Assembly (NCBI GenBank): GCA_963704835.1
Contig: CAVPHW010000003.1
Coordinates: 434,001-498,000, forward strand
Direction: 5' to 3'
DNA from: GCA-2746605 sp963704835
Lineage (GTDB): Bacteria > Bacteroidota > Ignavibacteria > Ignavibacteriales > Melioribacteraceae
Length of the DNA: 64,000 bases
The stretch's first letter is position 1, and each line of letters begins with the position of its first letter. Of the stretch, positions 34,712-46,486 are shown piece by piece. The notes beneath the pieces were generated by a model. It searched no databases and was not told the DNA's origin. It saw only the letters and a list, made by a program, of their open reading frames with translations. The position numbers and the translations under genes are program-made.

Positions 34712-35833
34712 ATGAGAATTGGAATCCCCAAAGAGACTTTAAGAGAAGAAAAAAGAGTTGCTATCGCTCCTGCGGGAGTTGATGCCTTAGTAAAAGCCGG
34801 ACATACCATATTTATTGAGACCGACGCTGGAGCTGGTTGCCATTTTACAGATCAAGATTATGTAAATGTTGGCGCCACAATAGTTTATAGTGCCGAAGAA
34901 GTATTTCAAAGGGCTGAATTAATTGCAAAAGTAACTCCATTAACTGATGAAGTCGCCAATTTGATTCAGGAGAATCAAATCATATTTTCATTTTTGCACT
35001 TGTCGGTTGGTAAAAAAAATATTCTTGATAAACTTATTGAGAAAAAAGCCGTTGCAATTAGTTATGAACTAATTGAGAAACTAGACCAGCTACCAGTTTT
35101 ACAAACCATTAGTGAGATTGCAGGTCAGCTGGCAATTCAAATTGGAAGCAAGTTATTAAAAAGTGATGTTCCTTCCGGAAGAGGTATTCTACTGGGTGGA
35201 ATTCCTGGTGTTGCACCAGCAGCAGTTGTCATTTTAGGTGCCGGAGTTGTTGGCTTTAACGCGGCACGCACAGCTTACGCTAATGGTGCACAAGTTATTG
35301 TTCTTGACACGGATTTACGAAGGTTAAGAAGGATTGAGAATTCTATCTCAAATAATATCACAACAGTTGTTGCCAATCCTCTTACTATAGCTCGTGGAAT
35401 TAAATTTGCTGATCTTTTTATTGGCGCAGTGCAAATAAAAGGAGAAAAATCTCGCCATATTATTACTGAAGAAATGGTTAAGACAATGAAACGTGGGGCA
35501 GTTATTGTCGATGTTTCAATTGATCAGGGTGGTTGTGTAGAAACCAGTTATCCAACAACATTATCAGATCCAATCTTTGTTAAGCATAACGTTATTCATT
35601 ATTGTGTTCCTAATATTCCAGCACTTGTTTCAAGAACAGCAAGTTATGGTTTAACAAATGCCTCACTGGAATATATCATGAATATTGCCGATAATGGACT
35701 ATCAAATGCATTACTTGGTGATCTTGGTTTATCCAGAGGAGTTTGTTCTTATAATGGTTATTGTTCAAACGAGATAGTTGCAGAGACATTTAATTTGGAG
35801 TATAGAAGATTACATATTTTTTCAACAAATTGA
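34712..35833 (+). CDS. ald: Alanine dehydrogenase
   Basis: 373 residues. 'MRIGIPKETLREEKRVAIAPAGVDALVKAGH' (split: IGIPKE and EKRVAIAP) opens the protein; 'FSFLHLSVGKKN' and the Rossmann loop 'AVVILGAGVVGFNAARTAYANGA' follow, then 'MKRGAVIVDVSIDQGGCVETS' and 'HYCVPNIPALVSRTASYGLTNA'. Catalyses NAD-dependent interconversion of alanine and pyruvate plus ammonia. It shares ancestry with PntAA in this window but has the Ald-specific 'DQGGC.ETS' and 'VPN.P..V.RTAS' motifs. Confidence 0.93.
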   Translation: MRIGIPKETLREEKRVAIAPAGVDALVKAGHTIFIETDAGAGCHFTDQDYVNVGATIVYSAEEVFQRAELIAKVTPLTDEVANLIQENQIIFSFLHLSVGKKNILDKLIEKKAVAISYELIEKLDQLPVLQTISEIAGQLAIQIGSKLLKSDVPSGRGILLGGIPGVAPAAVVILGAGVVGFNAARTAYANGAQVIVLDTDLRRLRRIENSISNNITTVVANPLTIARGIKFADLFIGAVQIKGEKSRHIITEEMVKTMKRGAVIVDVSIDQGGCVETSYPTTLSDPIFVKHNVIHYCVPNIPALVSRTASYGLTNASLEYIMNIADNGLSNALLGDLGLSRGVCSYNGYCSNEIVAETFNLEYRRLHIFSTN

Positions 35834-35876
35834 TAAATTGTTATGACAACTGAAGAAGTACAGAATTAATAAACCC

Positions 35877-37197
35877 ATGAAATTATCTTGGCAAGAAAAA
35901 TATAAATCAAAGGTTTTATCATCAGATGATGCATTTAAAGTTGTTAAATCTGGAGATAAAGTAGTTATTCAGCCCGGTTGTGCAGCTCCAATGGAATTGA
36001 TACGAGCATTGGTAAGAAAAAAAGATGAACTTAAGTGATGTACTCCTTTATCATATTCTAATTGTCGGAGATCTGCCGTACCTTGCGTCGGGAATGGAAA
36101 AACATTTTAAGCATAAAGCATTTTTTATTGGAGGCAACGCCAGGAATGCTGTTAATGAAGGACGAGCAGAATTTATTCCAATTTTTCTTTCAGAAGTTAC
36201 TATGCTATTTAAAAGAGGTGTAATAGTTCCAGATATTGCACTTATTAATGTTTCTCCTCCGGATGACCATGGATTTTGTAGTTATGGAATTGATGTTGGG
36301 AATATTAAAACTCCTGCAGAAAAATCTAAAGTAATAATTGCTCAAATAAATGATCACATGCCAAGGGGATTAGGAAATAGTTTTATTCATTTGAATAAAA
36401 TTGATTTTATTGTTGAACACAGTGAAAATTTAATGGAATTACCACAGGTTGATCCAAACGCATCCTCAACTGTTCTAGCTGCTTACGATAAAATTGGGCA
36501 ATATATTGCTTCAATGATTGAAAATGGTTCAACACTACAAATGGGAATTGGAGCAATTCCGGATTCCGTTATGAAATATTTAAAAAATCATAAAGATTTA
36601 GGTATTCATACAGAAATGTTTTCCGATGGGATTGTTGAATTGGTTGAACAGGGTGTTATTAATGGTGAACAAAAAACTTTACATCCCGGTAAAATTATTG
36701 CTGGTTTTGTTTTAGGGACGAGAAAGTCATTTGACTTTATTGATAATAATCCGATTTTTGAATTTCACCCTCAAGAATATGTAAATAACCCATTTATAAT
36801 TGCACAGAACAATAAGATGGTTGCTATAAATGCTGCTATTGAAATTGATTTAACTGGTCAAGTTTGTTCTGATTCGATTGGGACAAAATTTTATAGTGGT
36901 ATTGGTGGACAAGTAGATTTTATTCGTGGTGCTGCTCATTCTGAAGGAGGCAAACCAATTATTGCTTTACCTTCAACTACAAAAGATGAAAAAATTTCTA
37001 GAATTGTACCTACTTTAAAAACGGGAGCCGGTGTTGTAACTTCTCGTGGTGACGTTCACTATGTAGTCACTGAATATGGAATTGCAGATCTTTTTGGAAA
37101 AAGCATTCAGGAACGAGTTCAAGCATTAATCAAAATTGCGCATCCAAAGTTTAGAGATGAGTTAACCAAATTCGCAAAAGAAACTTTTAAAGTTTAG
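35877..37197 (+). CDS. Acetyl-CoA hydrolase/transferase family protein, 4-hydroxybutyrate CoA-transferase-like (frameshifted as read)
   Basis: The ATG at 35877 opens 'MKLSWQEKYKSKVLSSDDAF' and 'VVIQPGCAAPMELIRALV', then stops at 36036-36038. The next frame carries 'LSDVLLYHILIVGDLPY' to the end at 37197. Removing one base near 36034 gives a continuous 439-residue protein, the usual length. Other signatures: 'FIPIFLSEV', 'LQMGIGAIPDSVMKYL', 'IHTEMFSDGIVEL', 'GKPIIALPSTT' and 'VTEYGIADLFGKS'. The family transfers CoA between acetyl-CoA and short carboxylates. It follows ald by 43 bp and precedes a phosphoesterase by 6 bp. Confidence 0.88.
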
Positions 37198-37203
37198 GGA
37201 ACT

Positions 37204-37896
37204 ATGATTGCTGTAATAGGTGACATCCATGGATGTTATCACACCTTAAAAGAATTGTATAAAAAGATTAAGGATAATTATCCGAGTGCTGAAATTTATT
37301 CAGTAGGTGATTTGTTAGATCGGGGTCATTATTGTCTAGAGTCGGTTGAATTTGTTAGAGAAAAAGAAATAAAGTTTACACCAGGTAATCATGATTTAAT
37401 GTTTAGCCACTTTTTTCAATCACCAGGAAGCATTTTTGCCCGAACCTGGATTCATAACGATAATGGTGAAACACTTGCCGCTTATGAATTTGAACCCGAT
37501 AAGGTTTGGGAACATATTGATTTCTTGAATAAGCAACCATTTTGGTATAATCATCCAGATGCCTTTATTACGCATGCGGGATTTTCATCTTACTATAAAA
37601 AGAGTCTGCCTAGTGGATATAAGAAAAATTTAGATACACTTGGAAAAATTATTGATAAAGAAATTGAATCCGATCATGGTGTAATGTGGAATAGAGACAA
37701 ACTGCTTAATTTAGGAGTCTTACAAATTGTGGGTCATACTCATAGTATGGAACCAAAATTAGATAATTCTGCCAATGCTCTTTACATCGATACTGGAGCT
37801 TTTAGAGGAAATAAACTTAGTGCTGCTATTGTAGAAGATAGCAAAATAATAGAAATATTATCTGTAGGAACTATTCCTAAGGATATTCATATATAA
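37204..37896 (+). CDS. Calcineurin-like metallophosphoesterase (bis-PNP/serine-threonine phosphatase type)
   Basis: 230 residues with the metallophosphoesterase motif order: 'GDIHGCYHTL', 'GDLLDRGHYC', 'TPGNHDLMF', then 'THAGFSSYY' and 'IVGHTHSMEP'. This is the arrangement of PrpA/ApaH-like phosphatases that act on phosphoproteins or dinucleoside tetraphosphates. No stalk or lid domain decides between them. It is probably co-transcribed with the CoA-transferase. Confidence 0.87.
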   Translation: MIAVIGDIHGCYHTLKELYKKIKDNYPSAEIYSVGDLLDRGHYCLESVEFVREKEIKFTPGNHDLMFSHFFQSPGSIFARTWIHNDNGETLAAYEFEPDKVWEHIDFLNKQPFWYNHPDAFITHAGFSSYYKKSLPSGYKKNLDTLGKIIDKEIESDHGVMWNRDKLLNLGVLQIVGHTHSMEPKLDNSANALYIDTGAFRGNKLSAAIVEDSKIIEILSVGTIPKDIHI

Positions 37897-38044
37897 TAGG
37901 TAGTAATTTTTGACTATAAAATGCAGCATTTGATAATTATTATTGAATTGGATAATTTTTCGTCCCTATTATAAATTATAGGAGGTATTATAGAAATATT
38001 TTTACAATAATCAATATTCTCAAATTATTTGGACTTTCTAAAAT

Positions 38045-41000
38045 TTGAAATTAGAGAATAAAAATCAGAACCAATTATTATTAGCATTAGTAATCTATTA
38101 TAGTTTTTTCGACCTATACCTTTATTGTTCCGTCAAAAAATAGGTTTAGTAAATCAGCGAGTTCAATTGAGCTGGTTTCGAATTTGCATAATAGTTTATT
38201 AGCGGTTACTCCAAGTCATTTTGAATTGTCAGACTCAACTGATACTTTAATTACTGAAAATAACTTTCTATCAGATTCTTCTGATATTTTTAATACCGAA
38301 AACAATCTTCTATTAGATTCAGCAAGTTTAACAGAAACAGAAGTTGATTCAGCTATGTTTGATTCAACTTATAGGCTCAAGAATTTTCAATTTATTAGGG
38401 AAGATGATCCTCTTCTTTCTTTTGAACCAAAAAGAAAAATTAGCTTTTATGCATATCCATCAGAAAGAAATGTAAGACGAACCGTTGAACTTGATTCCAC
38501 CGGTAATTTTGTAATTATTAAGGAATTAGTCGCAGGTGCTGAGATACGAAATTATTTAAAAATACCTCTCGATGAATATATTAAGTTGAAATTAGAAAGT
38601 GTAGAGCGCGGCTCTTGGGATAAGCTCGGTTATAAATATGTTCTTAAGGATAAAAAAGACGATCTAGGTCAGTTGTTTAGCAACATCACTAATATTGAAA
38701 TTCCTTTGCCTAGTGTTGGTTTCCTAAGTATTTTCGGTCCGCCAAAAATAAGTTTAAAAATTAATGGTGCCGTAGATATTCATGGTGCATGGAGAAATGA
38801 AACGACAGAAGGTGGAACTGCCTCACTTTTGGGAAATACAAGAAACGAACCTGACTTTAAACAGCAAGTGCAAATTAATGTGAACGGCACAATTGGCGAT
38901 AAATTAACAATTGCTGCTGATTGGAATACTGAACGTACCTTTGAATTTGAAAATCAGCTAAAGCTGCATTACAAAGGTTATAAGGATGAAATTGTACAGA
39001 GTATTGAAGCCGGTAACGTATCTTTACAAACATCACCACTTGTTGGTGGTGGTGAAGCACTTTTCGGGATTAAAGCTCTTTTTCAATTTGGTCCATTTAG
39101 TTTAACTGCTCTTGCTTCACAAAAGAAAAGCGAGGTTGATGAAGTTTCTGTCTCCGGTGGTTCGCAAAAAAGTGAATTTACTGTTCGAGCTTATGAATAT
39201 TCTCAAAATCATTATTTCGTTGATTTGGCTTACGCTTCAACTCATCCGGATACGAATATGTTTGAAAAGTATTATGGAAATGCAAATGCTTTAACTATCG
39301 ATGAATTTAGAATTAAAGAGCTTGAAGTTTGGAAAACCACTTCTGCCCAATTAGATATTCAAAAGCAAAGAAGAGCCAGTGCATTTATTGATTTAGAAGC
39401 AAGAGAAAGTGCTGATAGCCCTGCACCTTATCCCGATTCATTTAGAGATCTTAATTATACTCCTGTACCTGGTCGTTCTGTAGTTAATGACAGATTTGTA
39501 AGATTAGAAGATGGTGTTGACTACGATTATAATCCTTATGTAGGGTTAATAAGTTTTAGGACTCAAGTCAATACAGAAGACGCTATTGCTGTAGCTTACC
39601 GTACTGAGGGGAAAGGTTCTGGTGATAATTTCTACGGTGAATTTATTCGAGAAGTTGAAAATGATACTTCAACAGTTTTAGTATTGAAATTAATAAAGCC
39701 TAAAAAATTACAACCTGGCGGTGATTTTGCTGATGCATGGAAATTACAGCTTAAAAATATTTATCCAATTGGTGGACGTGACGTTAAAAAAGAAAATTTT
39801 ACGTTTGATATTAATTTCCAATTCCCTGGGCAAGAACCTGCAAGAGAGTTAGAAGGTAAAAATATTCTTCAAGCTTTTGGACTTGATTTAACAGATGAAA
39901 GTGGAACCGGCGGTCCTGATGGAGCATTTGACTGGGATCCAGGAAGAACAATTATTCCCAAAACCGGCGAAATTATTTTTCCAAAACTTCAACCATTTGG
40001 AAATGATTTTCCTTTTTCAGAAGAATTAAAATATCAAGCTGTTTACGATACATCTGTAACGTATGCCCGTCAGGACAATACAAAAGATAAGTTTGTTCTC
40101 GTTGGTGAATATTCCGCTGATGCTTCCTCTGTCTATAATATCGGATTTAATGTTGTCGAAAATTCTGTAAAAGTTACTCTTGATGGCAGGCAGATGGATC
40201 TTGGGAAGGATTATAGTGTTGATTATAATATTGGTCAAGTTGTTATCAGAAATGCTAGTGCTTTAGTACCTGGAGCCAATTTGAAAATTACTTATGAAAA
40301 GAACGATTTATTTCAACTTGCATCAAAAACACTTCTTGGTTTAAGAGGTATTTATGATATGAGTGAGAAAACTAAATTTGGTTTTTCATACCTCAATTTA
40401 AACCAAACTACACTTAGTGATAAAGTTAGAATTGGTGAGGAACCTTTAAACAACTCTATTTTTGGTCTTGATTTTCAAACGGGACTCGATCTACCATTTA
40501 TTACAAAAGGACTGGATAATATTATTTCAACTAAGGAAATGTCTAGTGTATCTCTAAAGGGCGAATTTGCTTATATGAGTCCTGACCCGAATACAAAAAA
40601 AAGTAATATTGATAGTGATGGCAAACAAAGTATTGCTTATGTTGATGATTTTGAAGGCGCAAAAAGAATTATACCGGTTGGTGTGTCATATACCGGATGG
40701 CGAGATATAAGTGTGCCCGATAAGATATTTGGTCTTGAAGGTTTTACAAAACAACAACAGATGAATTATAAAGCGAAAAGTTATTGGTTTAACTTTCTGC
40801 CTTCAAACGTGTTAGTAGAAGATATCTGGGGCGATAGAAAAAAAGTTTCAAGACATGATGATAGAATCACTGTTCTTGACTATGTTTTTAATCCCAATAA
40901 TAGAGGAGCTTATAACTATACTCCAGTTTTAGATGATAAAAGTTTGCTTTGGGGTGGAATTATGAGACCGCTTTCTTCTACCGCAAGTAACCTTGTAGAA

Positions 41001-44000
41001 GAGAATATCGAATACATTGAGTTTTGGTTAAAATTAGAAGAAGCTCCTGAAGGCTCAAAAATATATATGGATTTAGGGCAAATTAGTGAAGACATTATAC
41101 CAAACCTTTCGCTTGATCAAGAAGATAAAAACCAAAATGATAGATTAGATGAAGGTGAGGATGTTGGACTTGATGGAATGACAAATGCGAAAGAAATTTC
41201 AACATTTGGAGCTGAGTTTGATGATCCTAGTGGTGATAAATATAGCTTTATTCTCGGTTCGGGTGATTATACCAAAATTAATGGAACTGAAGGAAATGGA
41301 ACCCTGAATGATGCGGGAAGATTACCCGATTCTGAAGATATGAATAAAAACTTTACATTTGATAATGTGAATAGTTACTTCCGCTATGAGATTCCATTAG
41401 ATACAAATCGGGCAACGAATGAGTTAATAAGTGGCGGAGGAGATAATAAAGGTTGGTGGCAGTTTAGAATTCCTTTAAAAGAATTTACATCTAAAGTTGG
41501 AAGTCCTAGTTTTACAATTATTGAAGTTCTAAGGCTTTGGATTTCCGATGTTCAAGCACCTGTTCACTTAAGACTAGCAGAAATTAACTTAGTTGGTAAT
41601 CAGTGGCAAAAGGTTGTTGTTCCAGGTAAAGTTGAAGAAAATGATACCACTCTTGTAATATCCACAATCAATTATGAAGATAACCCTGAATATTTGACCC
41701 CTCCAGGAGTTCAGCGAGAAAGAGATAGAACAAATACAGAAGAAGAAATATTCAAGAATGAACAGTCTCTTAGGCTGGTTGTTACAGACTTGGAAGATGG
41801 AGACAAAAGGGAAATTGTAAAATATTTATTTAGACCACTTGATGTTTTTGATTACAAAGAAATGAAACTATTCGTACGTGGAGAGCAGTCCGATTTACCT
41901 GGCTCAATTTCATACTTTGAAGATGCAAATAATTATGGCTCTGAAGTTTATTTCAGGTTTGGAACCGATACTGCTAACTTTTATGAGTACAGGCAACCAG
42001 TTACAAAAGGTCTGCAGGATCCTTCCCACCTAGGTTGGTCTGAAATTTCCATTGAATTTGCAAAGCTTACAGCAATTAAACAAGTTAGAACGGAAATTAC
42101 AGAGCTATATACTTTACCGGTTGAAGGCGAGGTGGGTCATTTTTATGGTGTTAAAGGAAATCCAACTCTAACCAGAGTAAATTTCTTTTCTTTTGGAATA
42201 AGAAACCCCAGCAATAGAGGTTTTGAAGGGAGTAGTGTTTCAGGTGAGCTTTGGGTAAATGAATTAAGAGTGCTTGGTGCTGATGATACGCCAGGCTGGG
42301 CTTATAGTGCTTCATCCCAAGTAAAGTTTGCAGATTTAATGACAGTAAGTGTTAACGCAAGTAAAACAGATCCTTTCTTCCACAGATTAAATGAAAGATT
42401 TGGAAAACGTGTAGATAACTCGCAATGGAGCGGTGCAGTAAATTTTGATGTCATTAAGTTACTCCCTTGGAATTTAACTGGAAGTAGTTTTGGTTTAAAC
42501 TATTCTCGATCTGAATCAATTTCTAAACCACTGTATATGCCTGGAACTGATATTAATGTTGATGAAGCAGTTAAACAAGAAAGAATCCAGTTAATAGATA
42601 GCGGCATGACTGAAAGTCAAGCCGATTTAATTGCTGAAGAAATTAGAACTAATTCCCAATCAGTAAATATTACTGATACCTGGTCAATTTCTAGCATAAA
42701 ATTAAATTTACCGAGCAAAGATTGGTATATACAAGACATTATTAATAACTTACAATTTTCCTTTAGTTTCAATAAGAATTTTAGTCGAAGCCCTTCGGTT
42801 ATTTACTCCAATGGTTGGCAGTGGAATGGAAGCAGTAAGTATTCGGTAAATTTTAGCAAAGACAATTATATTTTTGCCGCAGATATTCCTTTAATCGGGA
42901 GCTTGATTGAAATTTTTACCGACTATAAAAATGTAAAACTTTACTTTTCTCCACAGTCTTTTAATACAGGGCTTTCAGCAAATAGAAGATATTCTGCAAG
43001 TTTAAGTAGAACAGATAATGCAGAAATAAATACCCAGAGAGATTTTACATCCAAAAGAGATTTTGGCTTTAATTGGAAATTAACTGAAGGTGGTCTATTA
43101 AATTTAAGTATTGGCTACAATGTTAACCTGGCTTCTTCTTATGCTCATTTACTAACATTTAATGATTTTGAGCGCTCTGAATCAGAAATTTGGAATGATA
43201 TTTTAAATGGTCAATATTTCGGAAAAGACTACAGTTATTCACAGAGCTTTAGTGTAAAAACAGATCCCAAATTACCATCATTGTGGGATATGAATAAGTA
43301 TATTACAATATCTATGGGTTTTAATAATACTTACAATTGGACGAATAATTTTAAACAGGAAGACCTGGGAAGAAGTGCGGGTTATTCAAATAGTGTACGC
43401 GCTGGTTTTGGATTAAAATTAAAAGCACTTACAACTCCGCTTTTTGAAGAAACTAAAATTATAGTTAACCCTACCTCAAAAACTTTTAATAAACCAGTAA
43501 GAGGTAGAACCAATACACCAAAGGTTGTAAAAGTTGATGATGAAGAAAGTGAAGAAAAAGAAGAAAGTGAAGAAAATAAGGAGCTCGTACAGGAAGGAAT
43601 TAATGAAGAAGAATTAAATGCTGGAGTGCAAGATTCTATTGATGCAGAACCAAAAGTGATGATATTTTCAACAGCTTTAAATTACCTTAAAATGGCATCA
43701 AAATGGTTGTTCTTTGATTACGAAAATATTGATGTTGATTTTTCTCAAACAGTTTCTGTAAGTGGTAGTGGAATAAAGGAGACTGGCACGGGATTTACTA
43801 ATTTTTGGGGATTACAATCTATAGAAAGAAATGGTCCTTCACGTTCTTTTATGTTGGGATTAAGTAGTGATTTGGGAGCCCGAGCGTCAAATGGAAATTT
43901 ATCAGATAATTTCTCTGAGAAAAATTCATTAGATTTTAAAACTTCAAGACCATTGTGGGAAGGTGCAAACATAAGCCTCAATTGGAGAATTGGTTGGGGG

Positions 44001-44900
44001 TTGAATAGAACAACCAGTCTATCGACGGATGAATATGGAAACATTACTATTAATAATGTTTCATCAACAGGTAGTTTAGATAAAACATTTATGTATTTAC
44101 CAATTTTCTTTTCTAAAGCAGGAATTGTTGAGGCACAAAAAATATACATTGAAGATCCCAATAGAGACATTGCAAAAGCTTTCTCCGAGGGCTTTGAAAG
44201 TATGCCTATTTTGGCGAACATACCTTTGCTTAAAGACATCGCCAAGTTTTTACCTCGTGCTAACTGGAGATTGAATTGGAGAGGCTTAGAAAAGTTGGAG
44301 TTTATTAAAGGTATTGCAAAATCTGTTTCACTAGATCATGCGTATACTTCAGGATATACTGAAGGCTGGAAGGTAGATCCCGATGGTAAAAAACAAATTC
44401 AGACTCAAAGAATTAACTATGGTTTCTCCCCCTTATTAGGAATGAATATTACATTCGACAATATCTGGGATGGTAATCTAACAAGTTCAGTTAAGTACTC
44501 CACCAAAACAAGTTTTGATCTTGGTATTGCAACAAGAAATATTACTGAATCATTTTCAAGAGATATTAACGTTACAGCTAGCTTTTCAAAATCCGGTTTT
44601 TCTCTTCCATTATTTGGACTTGACTTGAAGAATGATATTGAAATGTCATTATCATATACCAGAGGTCAGAATTCTGTGGTAATATTTGAAATGGATTCTA
44701 GAGAGTTTAATGAAGAAGGAAAACCTCAGGATGGAACTACTAGGACAATAATTGAACCTAGAATTAAATATACATTAAGTTCTAAGGTGACACTTTCAAT
44801 TTTCTACAAAAGAACTGCAATTGAACCAGAAGGTGCTTCTAGAATTCCGCCAACTACAACAAATGAAGCTGGGCTTGATGTTCACATATCAATACAATAG
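38045..44900 (+). CDS. sprA: T9SS outer-membrane translocon SprA (single-base shift in the signal region)
   Basis: The long frame is open from 38094 and holds 'FSTYTFIVPSKNRFSKS' before the first usable in-frame start (TTG 38184). The missing start is supplied by a TTG at 38045 reading 'KLENKNQNQLLLALVI'; deleting one T near 38096 joins it to 'IVFSTYT', making a signal helix. Total about 2284 residues. SprA motifs include 'SVGFLSIFGPPKISLKINGAVDI', 'WNTERTFEFENQLKLHYKG', the paired 'YIEFWLKL' carbohydrate-like domains and a long barrel. SprA is the giant single-chain pore of T9SS. An acidic insert of Glu/Asp (about 43530-43640) interrupts the late barrel. porX follows 14 bp later. Confidence 0.93.
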
Positions 44901-44914
44901 TTAGAAAGGATTTA

Positions 44915-46486
44915 ATGAAAAAGTATAAAATACTTTGGGTTGATGACGAAATTGAAATGTTAAGGTCTCATATTTTATTTTTGAGAGAGAAAGGGTACGA
45001 TGTTTTTACCGTGACAAATGGAAAAGATGCAATCTCAGAAGTAAAAAACCATGAATATGATTTGATTTTTCTTGATGAGATGATGACCGGAATGGGAGGA
45101 TTAGAAACTTTATCGGTTATTAAGGAAATCAATCCAAATATTCCTGTAGTAATGGTTACCAAAAGCGAAGAAGAATCTTTAATGAATGATGCAATTGGAA
45201 GTAAAATTACTGATTACTTAATTAAATCAGTTGTTCCTTCTCAAATATTAATGGTCTGCAAAAAAATATTGGATGGTAAAAAAATATCAGGTGAATATGT
45301 AACAAAAGATTATTTGGCAGATTTTGGTAGTATCTCTAATAGATTATTGGGTGATGTGGATTTTGATGATTGGATTGATATTAATCTAAAAATGGTTAAT
45401 TGGGATATTGAGCTTGATGGGCACAGAGAAATTGACTTGCAACAAACATTATCAGAGCAAAAGAAGGAGTGTAACCAGGAGTTCTCTAAATTTATTGAAA
45501 AGAATTATGAAACATGGATTCATAATAAAGGGGGAGAAGATGTTCCACTTTTGACAACGGATATAGTTGAACAATTTGTTGTACCTCATTTAGAAAGTGC
45601 TGAAGGTCCAGTATTTCTATTTGTACTTGATTGTCTCAGGCTTGATCAATGGCTGCTTATGGAAAAACATCTGCTTAATTATTTTTCCATAGAGAAAGAT
45701 TATTATTATTCAATTCTTCCAACAGCAACCCCATATGCAAGAAATTCGTTGTTCAGTGGATTGTATCCCTCAGAAATTGAAAAATATTATCCAGATTTGT
45801 GGCAGGATAATAAGGAAGATGAGAGAAGCCAGAATAAGTATGAAAAAGAATTACTTCAGTTATTATTGGATAGAAAAAAAATTAAGTTAGATAATGAATT
45901 GAAGTATATGAAAATCATTGATCCTGATGTCGGAAGGTCCTTTGAGCAAAATATAGTATCACATAAAAGAACTCACTTTATGGCTGTTGTTGTTAATTTT
46001 TTGGATATGTTGGTTCATGGAAGATCAGATTCAGAATTAATTAAAGAAATTGCACCAAATGAGGCAGCTTTCAGGTCACTTACAAACAGTTGGTTTCAAC
46101 ACTCTTCACTTTTTGGGACCTTTAGAAATATTGCTGCCATGAATAAAGCTAAAATAATTGTAACTACTGATCATGGAAGTATTATTACGAGAAGAGCAAC
46201 AAAAGTGCTTGCTGATAGAGAGACCTCCAAAAATTTGAGATTTAAATTTGGCAAAAATTTAAAGGTAGATCCCAAACACGCTATTCAGATAAATGATCCA
46301 TCAAAATATAAACTTCCTAAACATGGAGTAACTACCAATTATATTATTTCTAAAGAAGATTATTATTTTATTTATCCAACTGACTATCACAAATATTTAA
46401 ACTATTATAAAGATACTTTTCAGCATGGTGGAATTTCCATGGAAGAAATGATTCTACCTGTTATTACAATGGAGAGTAAACAATAA
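44915..46486 (+). CDS. porX: PorX: response regulator with PglZ-type phosphatase domain
   Basis: 523 residues. Receiver domain (1-120): acidic 'WVDDEIEM', phospho-acceptor Asp in 'DLIFLDEMMTG', Thr/Lys region 'VVMVTKSEEES'. The rest is a PglZ/alkaline phosphatase-superfamily domain: 'LFVLDCLRLDQW' (metal and nucleophile region), 'SILPTATPYARNSLFSGLYP', 'IIVTTDHGSII' and 'DTFQHGGISMEEMILP'. PorX controls T9SS genes and, in Porphyromonas and Flavobacterium work, hydrolyses phosphodiester signalling molecules. Adjacent to sprA, which fits the role. AGAAAGGATT precedes the ATG. Confidence 0.93.
   Translation: MKKYKILWVDDEIEMLRSHILFLREKGYDVFTVTNGKDAISEVKNHEYDLIFLDEMMTGMGGLETLSVIKEINPNIPVVMVTKSEEESLMNDAIGSKITDYLIKSVVPSQILMVCKKILDGKKISGEYVTKDYLADFGSISNRLLGDVDFDDWIDINLKMVNWDIELDGHREIDLQQTLSEQKKECNQEFSKFIEKNYETWIHNKGGEDVPLLTTDIVEQFVVPHLESAEGPVFLFVLDCLRLDQWLLMEKHLLNYFSIEKDYYYSILPTATPYARNSLFSGLYPSEIEKYYPDLWQDNKEDERSQNKYEKELLQLLLDRKKIKLDNELKYMKIIDPDVGRSFEQNIVSHKRTHFMAVVVNFLDMLVHGRSDSELIKEIAPNEAAFRSLTNSWFQHSSLFGTFRNIAAMNKAKIIVTTDHGSIITRRATKVLADRETSKNLRFKFGKNLKVDPKHAIQINDPSKYKLPKHGVTTNYIISKEDYYFIYPTDYHKYLNYYKDTFQHGGISMEEMILPVITMESKQ

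Noticed and set aside
45300..46486. PglZ domain as part of a BREX/phage-defence system
   Set aside because: It is fused to a receiver domain and sits next to sprA, which is the PorX architecture; no brx or pgl partner genes are present.
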